A program made the translations under genes and the position numbers. The notes under the pieces are model-generated. The model was not told the DNA's origin. It did no database searches and saw only the letters and a program-made list of their open reading frames with translations. Positions 31,521-42,367 of a DNA stretch of 64,000 nt are shown here, one piece after another. Positions within the stretch are counted from its first letter, which is position 1, and each line of letters starts with the position of its first letter. The stretch is from Burkholderiaceae bacterium (GTDB lineage: Bacteria > Pseudomonadota > Gammaproteobacteria > Burkholderiales > Burkholderiaceae_B): positions 64,811 through 128,810 of the forward strand of contig JANQYI010000002.1 of assembly GCA_030728985.1 (NCBI GenBank). The letters are read 5' to 3'.

Positions 31521-32521
31521 CACTCGATTACGCTTTGATCTGGGCTGGATTGATCGCTTTCGCCGTGTTGGCCTACATTGTGTTGGATGGTTTTGATCTT
31601 GGGGTGGGAATTTTGTTTCCTTGGGCCAAGACAGAGCAAGAGCGTGACCTGATGATGAATTCAGTCGCACCCGTCTGGGATGGAAACGAAACGTGGCTGG
31701 TGCTGGGAGGGGGCGGTTTATTTGCGGTCTTTCCACTTGCTTACGCCATCATCATGCCTGCGTTGTATGCGCCGATCATTATTATGCTGCTTGCGCTGGT
31801 TTTTCGAGGTGTGGCGTTTGAGTTTCGCTGGAAAAGTCAGAACCGCAAATACATTTGGGACTGGGCCTTTGCGGGCGGTTCTTTTGTTGCGACGTTTGCG
31901 CAAGGGGTCGCTTTAGGTGCGCTGGTGCAAGGCATCCCGGTTGCCGGTCGTGCCTACGCGGGTGGATGGTGGGATTGGCTGTCTGCCTTTAGTTTGTTGA
32001 CAGGTGTGGCATTGGTGGTGGGTTACGCCTTGCTGGGTTCGACGTGGTTAATGCTTAAAACTGACGGTCGGGTCGAGCAACTTGCCAGGCGCGCAGCCTT
32101 TGGACTGGGTATCGTGATGTTGGGTTTGATTGGGCTGGTCAGTTTAATCACCCCCTTCTTACACGAGCATTTTATGCAAAAGTGGTTTGCCTGGCCTGCT
32201 ATGGTCTTTGTGGTGCCTATTCCTATGTTGGTGTTGGTGTGCGCCATCGCGTTGTTCCGCGGTATTCATCTCAACCGACCCTTGATGTCCTTTCTGGCGG
32301 TGGAGGGATTGTTTGTTTTGTCCTACATCGGGCTTGTGATCAGCTTTTTTCCCTACATCGTGCCTTCGTCTGTCACGCTTTGGCAAGCTGCTGCTCCGGA
32401 CAATAGTCTAAAGTTTCTGCTGGTCGGGGCAGTGTTTCTGATTCCGATTATTTTGGCCTACACCGCCTATGCCTATTATGTTTTCCGTGGCAAAGTCGGT
32501 CCCACCCACGATTACCACTAG
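31517..32521 (+). CDS. cydB: Cytochrome bd-type quinol oxidase subunit II
   Basis: Subunit II of the bd-type oxidase, a 334-residue polytopic protein that binds no haem itself but stabilises the complex. The N-terminus contains AYIVLDGFDLGVGILFPW, a family signature, followed by VWDGNETWLVLGGGGLFAVFP. ATG overlaps the cydA stop (ATGA), so translation is coupled. A 33-residue third component follows 8 bases after its stop. Confidence 0.96.
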   Translation: MTLDYALIWAGLIAFAVLAYIVLDGFDLGVGILFPWAKTEQERDLMMNSVAPVWDGNETWLVLGGGGLFAVFPLAYAIIMPALYAPIIIMLLALVFRGVAFEFRWKSQNRKYIWDWAFAGGSFVATFAQGVALGALVQGIPVAGRAYAGGWWDWLSAFSLLTGVALVVGYALLGSTWLMLKTDGRVEQLARRAAFGLGIVMLGLIGLVSLITPFLHEHFMQKWFAWPAMVFVVPIPMLVLVCAIALFRGIHLNRPLMSFLAVEGLFVLSYIGLVISFFPYIVPSSVTLWQAAAPDNSLKFLLVGAVFLIPIILAYTAYAYYVFRGKVGPTHDYH

Positions 32522-32529
32522 GATCATTC

Positions 32530-32631
32530 ATGAAACGTTGGGGCTGGATGATATTGATTTGGTTATTGAGCGTGGGGGCGCTCTCTGTCGTAGCGTGGTT
32601 GCTGAGGCGGATACAATACGCAATTCATTAG
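32530..32631 (+). CDS. Tiny single-span oxidase subunit, DUF2474/CydX-like
   Basis: A 33-residue frame starting MKRWGWMILIWL and ending RRIQYAIH. It has a basic N-terminus, one hydrophobic span and an Arg-Arg pair after it. Its position 8 bases after cydB and its makeup match DUF2474-type small proteins found beside CIO oxidases, analogous to CydX. It probably stabilises the oxidase. The ribosome site is weak (GGATC), as is common in such couplings. Confidence 0.75.
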   Translation: MKRWGWMILIWLLSVGALSVVAWLLRRIQYAIH

Positions 32632-33999
<1,368 letters not shown>

Positions 34000-34041
34000 T
34001 CCCGTCCGTTTTCTCTTTAGCTTTGATGAGGTTCGTGCGTC

Positions 34042-35124
34042 ATGAAGTCCTGGCCTGTTAGCGTTACAAAAAAACTTGTTACTGTTGCGGCGTTGACGGT
34101 GTTTTCCATGCTTGCATCGGTCGGTGTGGTCTCTGCCACGCAGACCATGGGCGTGTATTTGCCGACCGTACAACAGCCTGCTCCCGCTTTCCCTTTTTTA
34201 CAGGGTGCACTTAAAACCCAAGCGGATGGCGCCTGGGACTTTTATCAAAAGACGATCGGTCAGCCGCTGACCAATTTCGCTGCGGCGCAAATTGCGCCCA
34301 AGGTAGGTGGTACGGTTTTTTATCCTTTCTCGGGTCCGGATTTTGTCACCGTTGCCCATGCCTTTCCGAATGCAGATCGCTATGTGATGGTGGCAATACA
34401 AGCTGCGGGAGCGCCTGTCTCGCTTGCGACAATGTCCGCGCCGCGCTCGCAGGGTTTTCAGGCAAAGTTCATGCGCGAATGGATGAAATTCAGTCGATTG
34501 GCCTTTTTTCGTACAGATGATTTAAACGAAGATCAGCGAGATCAGTTTGCACCGATCGGCGTCACGACGATTCTTTCAACCTTTGCGCTTTATATGGGTT
34601 TCGATGTCATGGACATTTATCCCATTGTTTATGATGACAAAACAGGCGACTTCATTAAAAGCACAACAGGACAATGGAGATCCGTTCGCTTGGTGTTGAG
34701 CAAGGCGGGTAAGCCCGTCACTTTGGATTATGTGAGCTTGGACTTATCGGATTCGAGTCTGAGTAAAAATGAACCGATGCGCACTTGGCTCGCCCGCGAG
34801 GCTAAAAATCCTGTGCTGATCAAAGCCGCCTCCCACTTGTTACAGGAAAGCTATTTTTCCGTGATGCGCGATATTTTGGTGGCCAATGCCACCATGGTGG
34901 TTCAAGATGAAACGGGACTGAATTACACCTATTTGGCTCAGATAGGTCCTGTTGATTTATATGGTGGTTTCTTATATCCACACGAATTGTTCAATCGTAA
35001 AAAACAAGAGTCCTTAGGGAAAGCTTACCGCGAGTCGACTAACACCAAGCCCTTGCCCTTCGCATTCAGTTACAACAAAACGAACGAGCGAAACAACGTG
35101 CAGATCGTGCGTCGCCAAAATTAG
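34042..35124 (+). CDS. Exported protein of unknown function
   Basis: I do not recognise this 360-residue protein. It has a signal peptide or N-terminal anchor (about 10-31, VAALTVFSMLASVGVVSA). Notable segments are VFYPFSGPDFVTVAHAFPNADRY, SRLAFFRTDDLN and DIYPIVYDDKTGDF. No metal or catalytic motif stands out. The compact, mixed alpha/beta appearance and export signal suggest a periplasmic globular protein. It follows serS by 42 bases and is convergent with the alpha/beta hydrolase. Confidence 0.8.
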   Translation: MKSWPVSVTKKLVTVAALTVFSMLASVGVVSATQTMGVYLPTVQQPAPAFPFLQGALKTQADGAWDFYQKTIGQPLTNFAAAQIAPKVGGTVFYPFSGPDFVTVAHAFPNADRYVMVAIQAAGAPVSLATMSAPRSQGFQAKFMREWMKFSRLAFFRTDDLNEDQRDQFAPIGVTTILSTFALYMGFDVMDIYPIVYDDKTGDFIKSTTGQWRSVRLVLSKAGKPVTLDYVSLDLSDSSLSKNEPMRTWLAREAKNPVLIKAASHLLQESYFSVMRDILVANATMVVQDETGLNYTYLAQIGPVDLYGGFLYPHELFNRKKQESLGKAYRESTNTKPLPFAFSYNKTNERNNVQIVRRQN

Positions 35125-35148
35125 TCAGCGCAAGCCCGCCTTGTGAGT

Positions 35149-36039
35149 TTATTTTTTTCGTGCAAAGGCTTGTTGACTAAATTTTAAAACGGCCTGATTA
35201 AAACTCTCTGCTTCGTCAACAAATAATGCGTGCCCAGCCTTGTCAAACATTTCGACGGTGATGAGGTCACGGGCACGTTTCTTTTGGAGCGCCTTGCCTT
35301 GCTCTTGGAGCCAGGGTCTGATGGCATAGAGCACGGGAACCTGTTGTTTTTGGAGGGTTTCACTCCAATAAGTGCGAGGGTAAGGTTGATTGAGCAACTG
35401 AATCGCGACATCCGGTGCGGCTTGAAGTGCCGAATCCAATACCGCTTGAGCCAGTACGGGTGGAGGTGGCTTGCGATAAATATCCTGGCTAAAGGTTCGC
35501 ATGTATTGCTCGCGCTTCAGCGGGTCGTTCATCGTTTGAGCAAAATTAGAGCGACGTCCTGCTGGGGGTTTTCCTTCTCCCACAGAGTTATCGATCAAAA
35601 TCAGTCCACGTAGCCCCTTGGGCTTATAGTTTGCAACGAAATCGAGAGACTCCAACACGCCTAGGGACCAACCCGCGAGGACAAAGTCTCGCACTTGAGC
35701 CGCTTTTAAAAACTCATCAATATCCTGAATTCGACGCTTGGGCGCATGTGAACGGGTCGTTACCTCCGAGAGCCCCTGAGATCTGGGGTCGAGCGCCAGC
35801 ACGCGATATGACTTGGAAAGGGTTTCGAATTGCTTTTCAAAGACAGCGGCGGGCATCAGCCAGCCCGGAATCAGCACAAGTGTATGAGCCCCTCTACCGG
35901 CTTCGATATAGTGCAAACGAACGCCGTCGGAGGTGGTAAAGGTGTGGTGATGCACGGGTGCAGTTAAACCGAGAGCCGGCCAAAGGGCGGGCCAAAAGGC
36001 CAAAGACAGCATGCGAACGAGTCGCCTCAATCGATTCAT
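35149..36039 (-). CDS. Exported alpha/beta hydrolase
   Basis: A 296-residue alpha/beta-hydrolase fold enzyme with an N-terminal hydrophobic segment (about 10-27) that should export or anchor it. The nucleophile elbow is GWSLG near residue 117, the oxyanion region HTLVLIPGWLMP precedes it, and the catalytic His lies in DKAGHALFVDE near the C-terminus. It probably hydrolyses an ester or amide; the substrate is unknown. Start ATG 36039 has GGAG seven bases upstream and is preferred over 36075. It is divergent from the AroE-like gene across 47 bases. Confidence 0.9.
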   Translation of the reverse strand: MNRLRRLVRMLSLAFWPALWPALGLTAPVHHHTFTTSDGVRLHYIEAGRGAHTLVLIPGWLMPAAVFEKQFETLSKSYRVLALDPRSQGLSEVTTRSHAPKRRIQDIDEFLKAAQVRDFVLAGWSLGVLESLDFVANYKPKGLRGLILIDNSVGEGKPPAGRRSNFAQTMNDPLKREQYMRTFSQDIYRKPPPPVLAQAVLDSALQAAPDVAIQLLNQPYPRTYWSETLQKQQVPVLYAIRPWLQEQGKALQKKRARDLITVEMFDKAGHALFVDEAESFNQAVLKFSQQAFARKK

Positions 36040-36086
36040 GGGTAAACTCCAGCAACTCAGTCTGAAAACAATCACTCGCTGACATT

Positions 36087-36884
36087 ATGATGGAAATCAC
36101 AGGAAACACACGTCTCTATGGCATCGTGGCCGATCCCGTCTCTCAGGTCAAGACACCGCAGACCATGCGAAAGGTCTTCGAAAAAAGAGGCACAGACGGG
36201 GTCCTTGTCCCGATGCATGTCGCGCCTGAGGGCTTGCCTGCATTCGTACTGGCTTTGCGCGGGGTGTTGAATTTTGGCGGCATGATTGCGACGGTGCCTC
36301 ACAAGACTGCGATGGCAGACCTGTGCGATGACATCACGCCTGCGGCGCGTTTAGTCGGGGCGGTCAATGTCGTGCGCCGTAATGCGGACGGCAGTCTGTC
36401 GGGTGATATCCTGGATGGAAAAGGGTTTGTGGGCGGTTTGCGCCAGCACGGTATCGAACCCTGCGGGATGCGTGTTTTTTTGAGTGGCGCAGGTGGCGCG
36501 GCCAAGGCGATCGGCTTTGCGCTAGCGGATGCAGGGGTTGCGTGTTTAGATCTTTACAACCGAACACCCGCTAAAGCACAAGATATCATCGCGCGGCTGC
36601 AAGCTGTTTATCCAAAGGTACCGATGTCAGTGGTCGGTACGAGTCCTGCGGGTTACGACTTGGTGATCAATGCCACATCGCTGGGGATGAAAGCTGGAGA
36701 TCCATTGCCCTTGGATGCGAGCGGTTTAAACGCGCGGCAAATTGTTGCTGAAATCATTATGACGCCTGCGCTGACACCTCTATTGCTTGCCGCTCAGGCA
36801 AAAGGCTGCCAAATACAGTATGGTTTACCCATGCTGGAGTGTCAGATCGAATTGATGGCGGACTTTATGGGAGTCGCAAAGTAA
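36087..36884 (+). CDS. Divergent shikimate dehydrogenase-like protein
   Basis: A 265-residue protein with the AroE fold: TVPHKTAMADL (substrate Lys in the PHK segment), a Rossmann motif SGAGGAAKAIGFAL, NRTPAKA (NADP-type) and a C-terminal YGLPMLECQIELMADFMG. The N-terminal substrate motif, usually SxSxSP followed by HN, is replaced by DPVSQVKTPQTM, and the usual GDNTDG is GDILDG. It may therefore act on a quinate- or shikimate-like acid rather than be the housekeeping AroE. Start ATG 36087 (or 36090). Its stop overlaps the GMC oxidoreductase start, implying a joint pathway. Confidence 0.82.
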   Translation: MMEITGNTRLYGIVADPVSQVKTPQTMRKVFEKRGTDGVLVPMHVAPEGLPAFVLALRGVLNFGGMIATVPHKTAMADLCDDITPAARLVGAVNVVRRNADGSLSGDILDGKGFVGGLRQHGIEPCGMRVFLSGAGGAAKAIGFALADAGVACLDLYNRTPAKAQDIIARLQAVYPKVPMSVVGTSPAGYDLVINATSLGMKAGDPLPLDASGLNARQIVAEIIMTPALTPLLLAAQAKGCQIQYGLPMLECQIELMADFMGVAK

Positions 36885-38482
36885 TGGAGCAGTTCGACTA
36901 TGTGATTGTGGGAGGCGGAACGGCGGCCTGCGTGCTAGCTAATCGCTTGACGGCCAATGGGCGCTATACCGTGTTGATGCTGGAGGCAGGCGGTGAGCCC
37001 CAGAGCATGTGGATTAAGATTCCTGCGGGTTTTTCTAAGCTGCTCAACGATCCGATCTACAACTGGCGTTTTGAAACCGAGCCTGAGGAAAATACCCAAG
37101 GACGAAAAATTGCGATTCCTCGCGGCAAGGGGCTCGGCGGCTCGAGTTTGATCAATGGCATGATTTACGTTCACGGCCAGCCCGAGGACTACGATCATTG
37201 GGCAAAACTTGGGGCGACGGGATGGTCAGCGCAGGACGTCGCGCCTTATTTCAAAAAGATGGAAACCTATTTGCCAGGTGATGACGCACGCGGCAAGCAA
37301 GGGCCCATGCATATTCATCAGGTGAGTGAGCGTTATCCGCTTGCGCATGCGTTGTTGCAGGCGGCTGCTCAAGACGGTCAGCCTATGACGCAGGACTACA
37401 ACGGTCAAACCCAAGAAGGTTTTGGATACTACCAAGTCGCGCAAAAAGACGGACAGCGCTGGAGTGTGGTGGAGGGCTATCTCGACCCCGTCCGACAGCG
37501 CAAAAATTTAACTGTACGTACCGGTGCGATGGTGACCAAGGTCAATGTGACCGACGGGGTGTGCACCGGCGTGACCTATCGGGATTCGACCGGGATGCAC
37601 ACGGTCAACGCAAAGCTTGAGGTGATTCTCGCTGCGGGTGCGGTACAAACACCACAGTTGCTCGAGCTGTCGGGCATTGGTGATCCGGCGTTGTTGCATC
37701 GTCTAGGCATACCGCTTGTGCACGCCGCGCCGCGTGTGGGTGAAAACTACATTGATCATTTTGCGACGCGGATGAATTGGCGCGTTAAAAATACACAAAC
37801 ATTGAATGAGCTCGCGCAGGGGTGGCGTTTAGGACTGGCTGCTCTTCAGTACTTTACGCAACGCAAAGGCTTGTTGACGTTGGGGACAGGCCTGGTGCAC
37901 GGTTTTGTCAAAACAAAGCCGACGCTGGTCACGCCGGATGTGCAGTATTTCTTTATGCACGCAAGCTATGCCAATGCGGCAATCCGCAAGCTAGACAATG
38001 CTCCTGGCATGACAATCGGGGTCGCGGGCTTGCGTCCGACGTCGCAAGGCAGTATTCATAGCAAATCAAACGACCCTAATCAGGGACCCGCGATCCGTCC
38101 TAATTTTTTAGCGACAGAAGAAGATCGTCAAACCTTGATCGACGGGATGAAAATCGCGCGCCAGATCGTTGGAAAGCCGGCGTTAGCCAACTATATCGAT
38201 TTCGAAATGAGTCCTGGGCCTGAGGTCCGGACAGACCAAGAGTGGCTGGATTTCGGGCGTGCCAATGGTCAAACCATCTATCATCCAATCGGCACGTGTC
38301 GCATGGGCTCAGATGATGAGGCTGTGGTCGATGTCAGGTTGCGCTTTAAAGGCTTGCGAGGTTTACGTGTTGTCGATGCCTCGGTCATGCCAGCGATGGT
38401 GTCGGGCAATACCCAATCGCCTGTGATGATGGTGGCCGAGCGGGGCGCGGACTTGATTCTTGAGGATGCCGCCCAGGCTTGA
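36884..38482 (+). CDS. GMC family FAD oxidoreductase
   Basis: A 532-residue glucose-methanol-choline oxidoreductase. The ADP-binding motif is YVIVGGGTAACVLANRL at the N-terminus, followed by PRGKGLGGSSLINGM (GMC signature 1) and, later, AAGAVQTPQLLELSGIG (signature 2). The C-terminal YHPIGTCRMG and GNTQSPVMMVAERGADLI carry the catalytic His region. It oxidises an alcohol to an aldehyde or ketone. ATG 36884 overlaps the TAA of the AroE-like gene by 1 base. It resembles choline or alkanol dehydrogenases, but the substrate is not determined. Confidence 0.93.
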   Translation: MEQFDYVIVGGGTAACVLANRLTANGRYTVLMLEAGGEPQSMWIKIPAGFSKLLNDPIYNWRFETEPEENTQGRKIAIPRGKGLGGSSLINGMIYVHGQPEDYDHWAKLGATGWSAQDVAPYFKKMETYLPGDDARGKQGPMHIHQVSERYPLAHALLQAAAQDGQPMTQDYNGQTQEGFGYYQVAQKDGQRWSVVEGYLDPVRQRKNLTVRTGAMVTKVNVTDGVCTGVTYRDSTGMHTVNAKLEVILAAGAVQTPQLLELSGIGDPALLHRLGIPLVHAAPRVGENYIDHFATRMNWRVKNTQTLNELAQGWRLGLAALQYFTQRKGLLTLGTGLVHGFVKTKPTLVTPDVQYFFMHASYANAAIRKLDNAPGMTIGVAGLRPTSQGSIHSKSNDPNQGPAIRPNFLATEEDRQTLIDGMKIARQIVGKPALANYIDFEMSPGPEVRTDQEWLDFGRANGQTIYHPIGTCRMGSDDEAVVDVRLRFKGLRGLRVVDASVMPAMVSGNTQSPVMMVAERGADLILEDAAQA

Positions 38483-38501
38483 TTCCGCTTGTATCAACCG
38501 A

Positions 38502-40121
38502 TTAAGGTAAGGTCGTGTAGTGGGCCGCAAGCGCCATCAATGCGTTCAAGCTCGGATCTTGGCCGGTTTCTTCGGCGATGATTGCGCCGACTGCGGGCGC
38601 GATGGTGGCCGCGAGTCGGGCATCAAGAAAGAGTAGGCGCGAGCGCCTTGCCAAAACATCTTCGACGTTGCGGGCATATTCATACCGTACGGCAAATCTC
38701 ACCATCCCGGCCGTGAGACCACCACCGAGCTCAAGCTCGGCGCCAGATAGGGTTTGCACAAAAGAGGCTTCGTCACCGTAGGCCGCTAGACCGGGGGCCT
38801 CGTGCATCGAGTGCTCGACGACTTGTCCAGTTTGTGCGCCAACCAACGGGAGACTTTCGGTCGAGCAGGGCGCTTTCGCGACAAGCAGCTTTGACTCAAA
38901 GCAATGCTTCAGTACGTCCTCTGCCATCGCTCGGTAGGTGGTCCATTTGCCACCGGTCACCGTGACGAGTTGACTGGGACTGATCAGTACAGTGTGTTCG
39001 CGACTGATTTTTTTTGTTTGACCCGAGGCATCGGTAGGCGGTTTAACCAGAGGACGAAGTCCGACCCAGATACTTTTGATATCCGCGCGCGTTGGGGGGC
39101 GTCGCAAGTACTTTCCTGCTTCGCGCAAAATAAATTCTAGCTCTTCATGAAAGGGCTCGGGCTCTTGGCTCAAGTCCTGCCGGGGCGTATCCGTTGTGCC
39201 GAGTATCACCTTGCCGAGCCAAGGTACTGCAAATAAGACGCGACCGTCGCTCGTATGCGGGACGATGAGCGCTTTGTCGCCTGGAAGGAATGCTTGATCA
39301 ACGACAATATGCACCCCTTGACTTGGGGCGACGATCGCCTGACTGGCTTCACCACGCGCCTCGTCATCAAGCTGTCTCACTTGGTCGACCCAGACGCCCG
39401 TTGCGTTGACGACGCAGCTTGCCCGAATGGTGTAGGGCAGACCCGTTTCGATATCTTGGGCCAAAATCCCGTTGACGCGATTGTCCGCGTCATGCAATAG
39501 CTCAACGGCGCGACAATAATTCACGAGCGTGGCGCCCTGTTGCGCGGCCGTGCGAGCGAGTGCCAGCGCTAGGCGCGCATCATCAAACTGACCATCCCAA
39601 TATTGAACCGAGCCTTTCAGCCCTTTGGTATTGAGATTGGGCAGGGCGGTTTGCGTGGCCTCGACACCATGAAAATGCGTGCGTCCTAGACTTCGACGTC
39701 CGGCCAGCAAGTCATAGAGAAGCAGGCCTGCGCCATAAAAAGGCATTTCCCAGAAGCGATAGCACGGCATCACAAACGAGAGCGCCCGTGCGAGGTGCGG
39801 TGCATTGTGTAACAGTGTCGCGCGTTCGTGCAGTGCTTCGTACACAAGAGAAATATTGCCCTGTGCGAGATAGCGCACGCCACCATGGACAAGTTTGGTC
39901 GAGCGCGAGGACGTGCCCTTGGCAAAGTCAGCCGCATCGATTAATACAACAGAAAAACCACGCGATGCGGCGTCTAATGCCAGTCCAAGACCTGTCGCGC
40001 CACCTCCGATGATCGCAAGATCATAAGGTGTCGCACGTTCGAGTCGAGACAGAATCTCTTTGCGGTCGGTTCTCTGAGGTGCAGCGTGCGTGTGCTGGGA
40101 AAAAGAATGAGTCGCTGTCAT
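38502..40121 (-). CDS. glpD: Aerobic glycerol-3-phosphate dehydrogenase
   Basis: GlpD oxidises glycerol 3-phosphate to dihydroxyacetone phosphate at the inner membrane and passes electrons to quinone. The 539-residue protein has the FAD motif DLAIIGGGATGLGLALDAASRG near residue 34 (shown in part: GGGATGLGLALDA), then SSRSTKLVHGGVRYL and a C-terminal domain of the family. It lies 9 bases downstream of glpK, and the two form the end of the mmsA-queC-glpK-glpD run. No glpF or glpR is in the window. Confidence 0.97.
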   Translation of the reverse strand: MTATHSFSQHTHAAPQRTDRKEILSRLERATPYDLAIIGGGATGLGLALDAASRGFSVVLIDAADFAKGTSSRSTKLVHGGVRYLAQGNISLVYEALHERATLLHNAPHLARALSFVMPCYRFWEMPFYGAGLLLYDLLAGRRSLGRTHFHGVEATQTALPNLNTKGLKGSVQYWDGQFDDARLALALARTAAQQGATLVNYCRAVELLHDADNRVNGILAQDIETGLPYTIRASCVVNATGVWVDQVRQLDDEARGEASQAIVAPSQGVHIVVDQAFLPGDKALIVPHTSDGRVLFAVPWLGKVILGTTDTPRQDLSQEPEPFHEELEFILREAGKYLRRPPTRADIKSIWVGLRPLVKPPTDASGQTKKISREHTVLISPSQLVTVTGGKWTTYRAMAEDVLKHCFESKLLVAKAPCSTESLPLVGAQTGQVVEHSMHEAPGLAAYGDEASFVQTLSGAELELGGGLTAGMVRFAVRYEYARNVEDVLARRSRLLFLDARLAATIAPAVGAIIAEETGQDPSLNALMALAAHYTTLP

Positions 40122-40130
40122 GGTGATAGT

Positions 40131-41642
40131 TTAGTCCTGCGACCAAGACTTGGCGCGTTCGATGGCTTGTCGCCAGCGTGCCCGTTTGACAGCGCTTTCG
40201 GTGTCAGACCATTGCGGCTCAAATCGCTGATCCTCTTGCCAGAGTGCTGAAATGGCATCGGTGCTTGACCAGAGACCGGCAGCTAAACCGCCAAGGTAGG
40301 CGGCCCCCAACGCTGTCGTTTCGACAATCTTTGGACGAATGACGGGTACCCCAAGAATATTGGCTTGCATTTGCAAAAGCAGGTTGTTTTTAGATGCGCC
40401 GCCATCGACCCTTAGCTCCGAGAGGTTGAGCCCGGCATCCTTTTGCATCGCCTCAAACACATCAGCGACTTGAAGTGCAATGGCCTCAAGTGCTGCGCGG
40501 GCAATATGCGCTTTTGTTGTGCCGCGTGTCATACCAATGAGTGTGCCGCGCGCATGACCGTCCCAGTGTGGCGCACCCAAACCTGTAAAGGCCGGGACCA
40601 GATAGGTATCACCGACATCCGGGACGCTGAGCGCCAGCGCTTCGACTTCGGCGGCGGTTTGGATGATATTGAGACCGTCGCGTAACCACTGAACGGTGGC
40701 CCCTCCCATAAATACCGAGGCCTCCAGGCAGTATGTTGTGTGCAGCCCGCCTGAGGGAGAAGAGGCGCGCTGCCACCCTACAGTGCTTAATAAGTGATGA
40801 CGGCTTGCAACAGGCTCAGAACCCGTATTGAGCAGCATAAAGCATCCAGTGCCATAGGTATTTTTAGCCATGCCAGGTTTAAAACACCCTTGTCCAAACG
40901 TGGCGGCCTGTTGATCCCCGATCATCGCTGTAATCGGGATGGCGTGTCCGAGCACGGAAGGACTTGACTGTGCCAGTTGACCGGCACTTGGCACGATCGT
41001 TGGCAACACGGCGCGCGGAATGTTGAATAATGTCAGCAGCTCGTCGTCCCACTCCAAGGTGTGCAAATTAAACAAAAGCGTCCGAGACGCATTACTGACA
41101 TCCGTGATGTGCGAGGCGCCTGCGGTCAGATTCCAGACGAGCCAGCTGTCAACCGTGCCAAAGGCAAGTTCGCCTCGTTCGGCCCGTGACCTAGCGCCGT
41201 CGATGTTGTCGAGTAACCAGGCTAATTTTGTGCCAGAAAAGTAAGCATCAAGCACTAGGCCTGTTTTGGTCTGGATCAATTCGGTGAGACCTTGCGCCCG
41301 CATCGTTGCGCACTGGTCTGCCGTACGTCTATCTTGCCAAACGATTGCCGGGCCAAGAGGTTGCCCCGTCTTGCGGTCCCACAGAAGAGTGGTTTCGCGC
41401 TGGTTGGTGATTGCAATGGCTGCGATGCTACTAGGGCTCGGACATCGTTGAATGAGTGTTTTGGCTACCTCAAGCTGTGAAGCCCAAATATCGCGCCCAT
41501 TGTGCTCCACCCAGCCTGGCTGGGGAAAGTGCTGCGCGTACTCTTGTTGTGCGGAGTCAGCCATTGCGCCGTTGGCATCAAAAAGAATCGCTCGCGAGCT
41601 GGTGGTGCCTTGATCAAGTGCAAGAATGTAATGCATCATCAT
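40131..41642 (-). CDS. glpK: Glycerol kinase
   Basis: GlpK phosphorylates glycerol to glycerol 3-phosphate, which GlpD then oxidises. The 503-residue FGGY kinase begins with [13 protein letters not shown], and includes WLVWNLT and the C-terminal FGGY signature region [19 protein letters not shown]. Three ATG codons in a row start at 41642; GGAG lies 4, 7 or 10 bases before them. queC ends 15 bases upstream. Confidence 0.98.
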   Translation of the reverse strand: MMMHYILALDQGTTSSRAILFDANGAMADSAQQEYAQHFPQPGWVEHNGRDIWASQLEVAKTLIQRCPSPSSIAAIAITNQRETTLLWDRKTGQPLGPAIVWQDRRTADQCATMRAQGLTELIQTKTGLVLDAYFSGTKLAWLLDNIDGARSRAERGELAFGTVDSWLVWNLTAGASHITDVSNASRTLLFNLHTLEWDDELLTLFNIPRAVLPTIVPSAGQLAQSSPSVLGHAIPITAMIGDQQAATFGQGCFKPGMAKNTYGTGCFMLLNTGSEPVASRHHLLSTVGWQRASSPSGGLHTTYCLEASVFMGGATVQWLRDGLNIIQTAAEVEALALSVPDVGDTYLVPAFTGLGAPHWDGHARGTLIGMTRGTTKAHIARAALEAIALQVADVFEAMQKDAGLNLSELRVDGGASKNNLLLQMQANILGVPVIRPKIVETTALGAAYLGGLAAGLWSSTDAISALWQEDQRFEPQWSDTESAVKRARWRQAIERAKSWSQD

Positions 41643-41657
41643 CAGGCTCCAGGTAAG

Positions 41658-42353
41658 TCAATCGGAAAACTTGAGGTCAAGCGGATCTATCAGCCCAAGC
41701 TCTGAAAATCCCTTGGCACGGAGCAAGCACGAATCGCATTGTTTGCAAGGCGCACCCTCTGGACTCGGGTCGTAGCAACTCGTCGTTTCCGCAAAATTCA
41801 CCCCGAGTTCCATGCCGCGTCGAATGATGTCGGCTTTGGTCATTTTCACCAGTGGCGCACGAATCTTGAGACGTTGACGGCCTTCGACACCTGCTTTGGT
41901 GGCAAGGTTGCCAAGGTGTTCAAAGGCCTCAATGTATTCGGGACGACAGTCAGGATAGCCGCTGAAATCCATCGCGTTGACGCCCACAAAAATATCTTGG
42001 GCGCCAAGGACCTCGGCCCAGCCTAAGGCCAAACTCAAAAAGATCGTATTGCGAGCGGGCACATAAGTGATAGGAATGCCCGCACTGATATCATCGACAG
42101 AGTGTCCTTTTGGAACAGGAATGTCGGCGGTCAGTGCAGAGCCACCAAAACTACGCAGGTCTAAATCGAGAATGATATGTTTTGACACGTCACGGACTCG
42201 GGCGAATTCCGTTGCTTTTTCAAGCTCGACCGAATGACGCTGTCCGTAGCGAAAACTCAGGGCAAACACCTCGTAGCCCTCGTCCTGCGCGATCGCGAGT
42301 GCGGTGGTCGAATCCAGACCCCCGCTTAGTAAACACACTGCTTTTTTTGTCAT
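41658..42353 (-). CDS. queC: 7-cyano-7-deazaguanine synthase QueC
   Basis: QueC converts 7-carboxy-7-deazaguanine to preQ0 in queuosine tRNA-modification synthesis, using ATP and ammonia. The 231-residue protein has the PP-loop motif [12 protein letters not shown] near the N-terminus and the zinc site [17 protein letters not shown] with four Cys near residue 190-215. Its position between mmsA (14 bases) and glpK (15 bases) in one strand run has no obvious metabolic logic. Confidence 0.97.
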   Translation of the reverse strand: MTKKAVCLLSGGLDSTTALAIAQDEGYEVFALSFRYGQRHSVELEKATEFARVRDVSKHIILDLDLRSFGGSALTADIPVPKGHSVDDISAGIPITYVPARNTIFLSLALGWAEVLGAQDIFVGVNAMDFSGYPDCRPEYIEAFEHLGNLATKAGVEGRQRLKIRAPLVKMTKADIIRRGMELGVNFAETTSCYDPSPEGAPCKQCDSCLLRAKGFSELGLIDPLDLKFSD

Positions 42354-42367
42354 CCTCTATCCCGATC

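Noticed and set aside
36087..36884. Housekeeping aroE
   Set aside because: Substrate motifs differ from canonical AroE; kept as AroE-like without the symbol.
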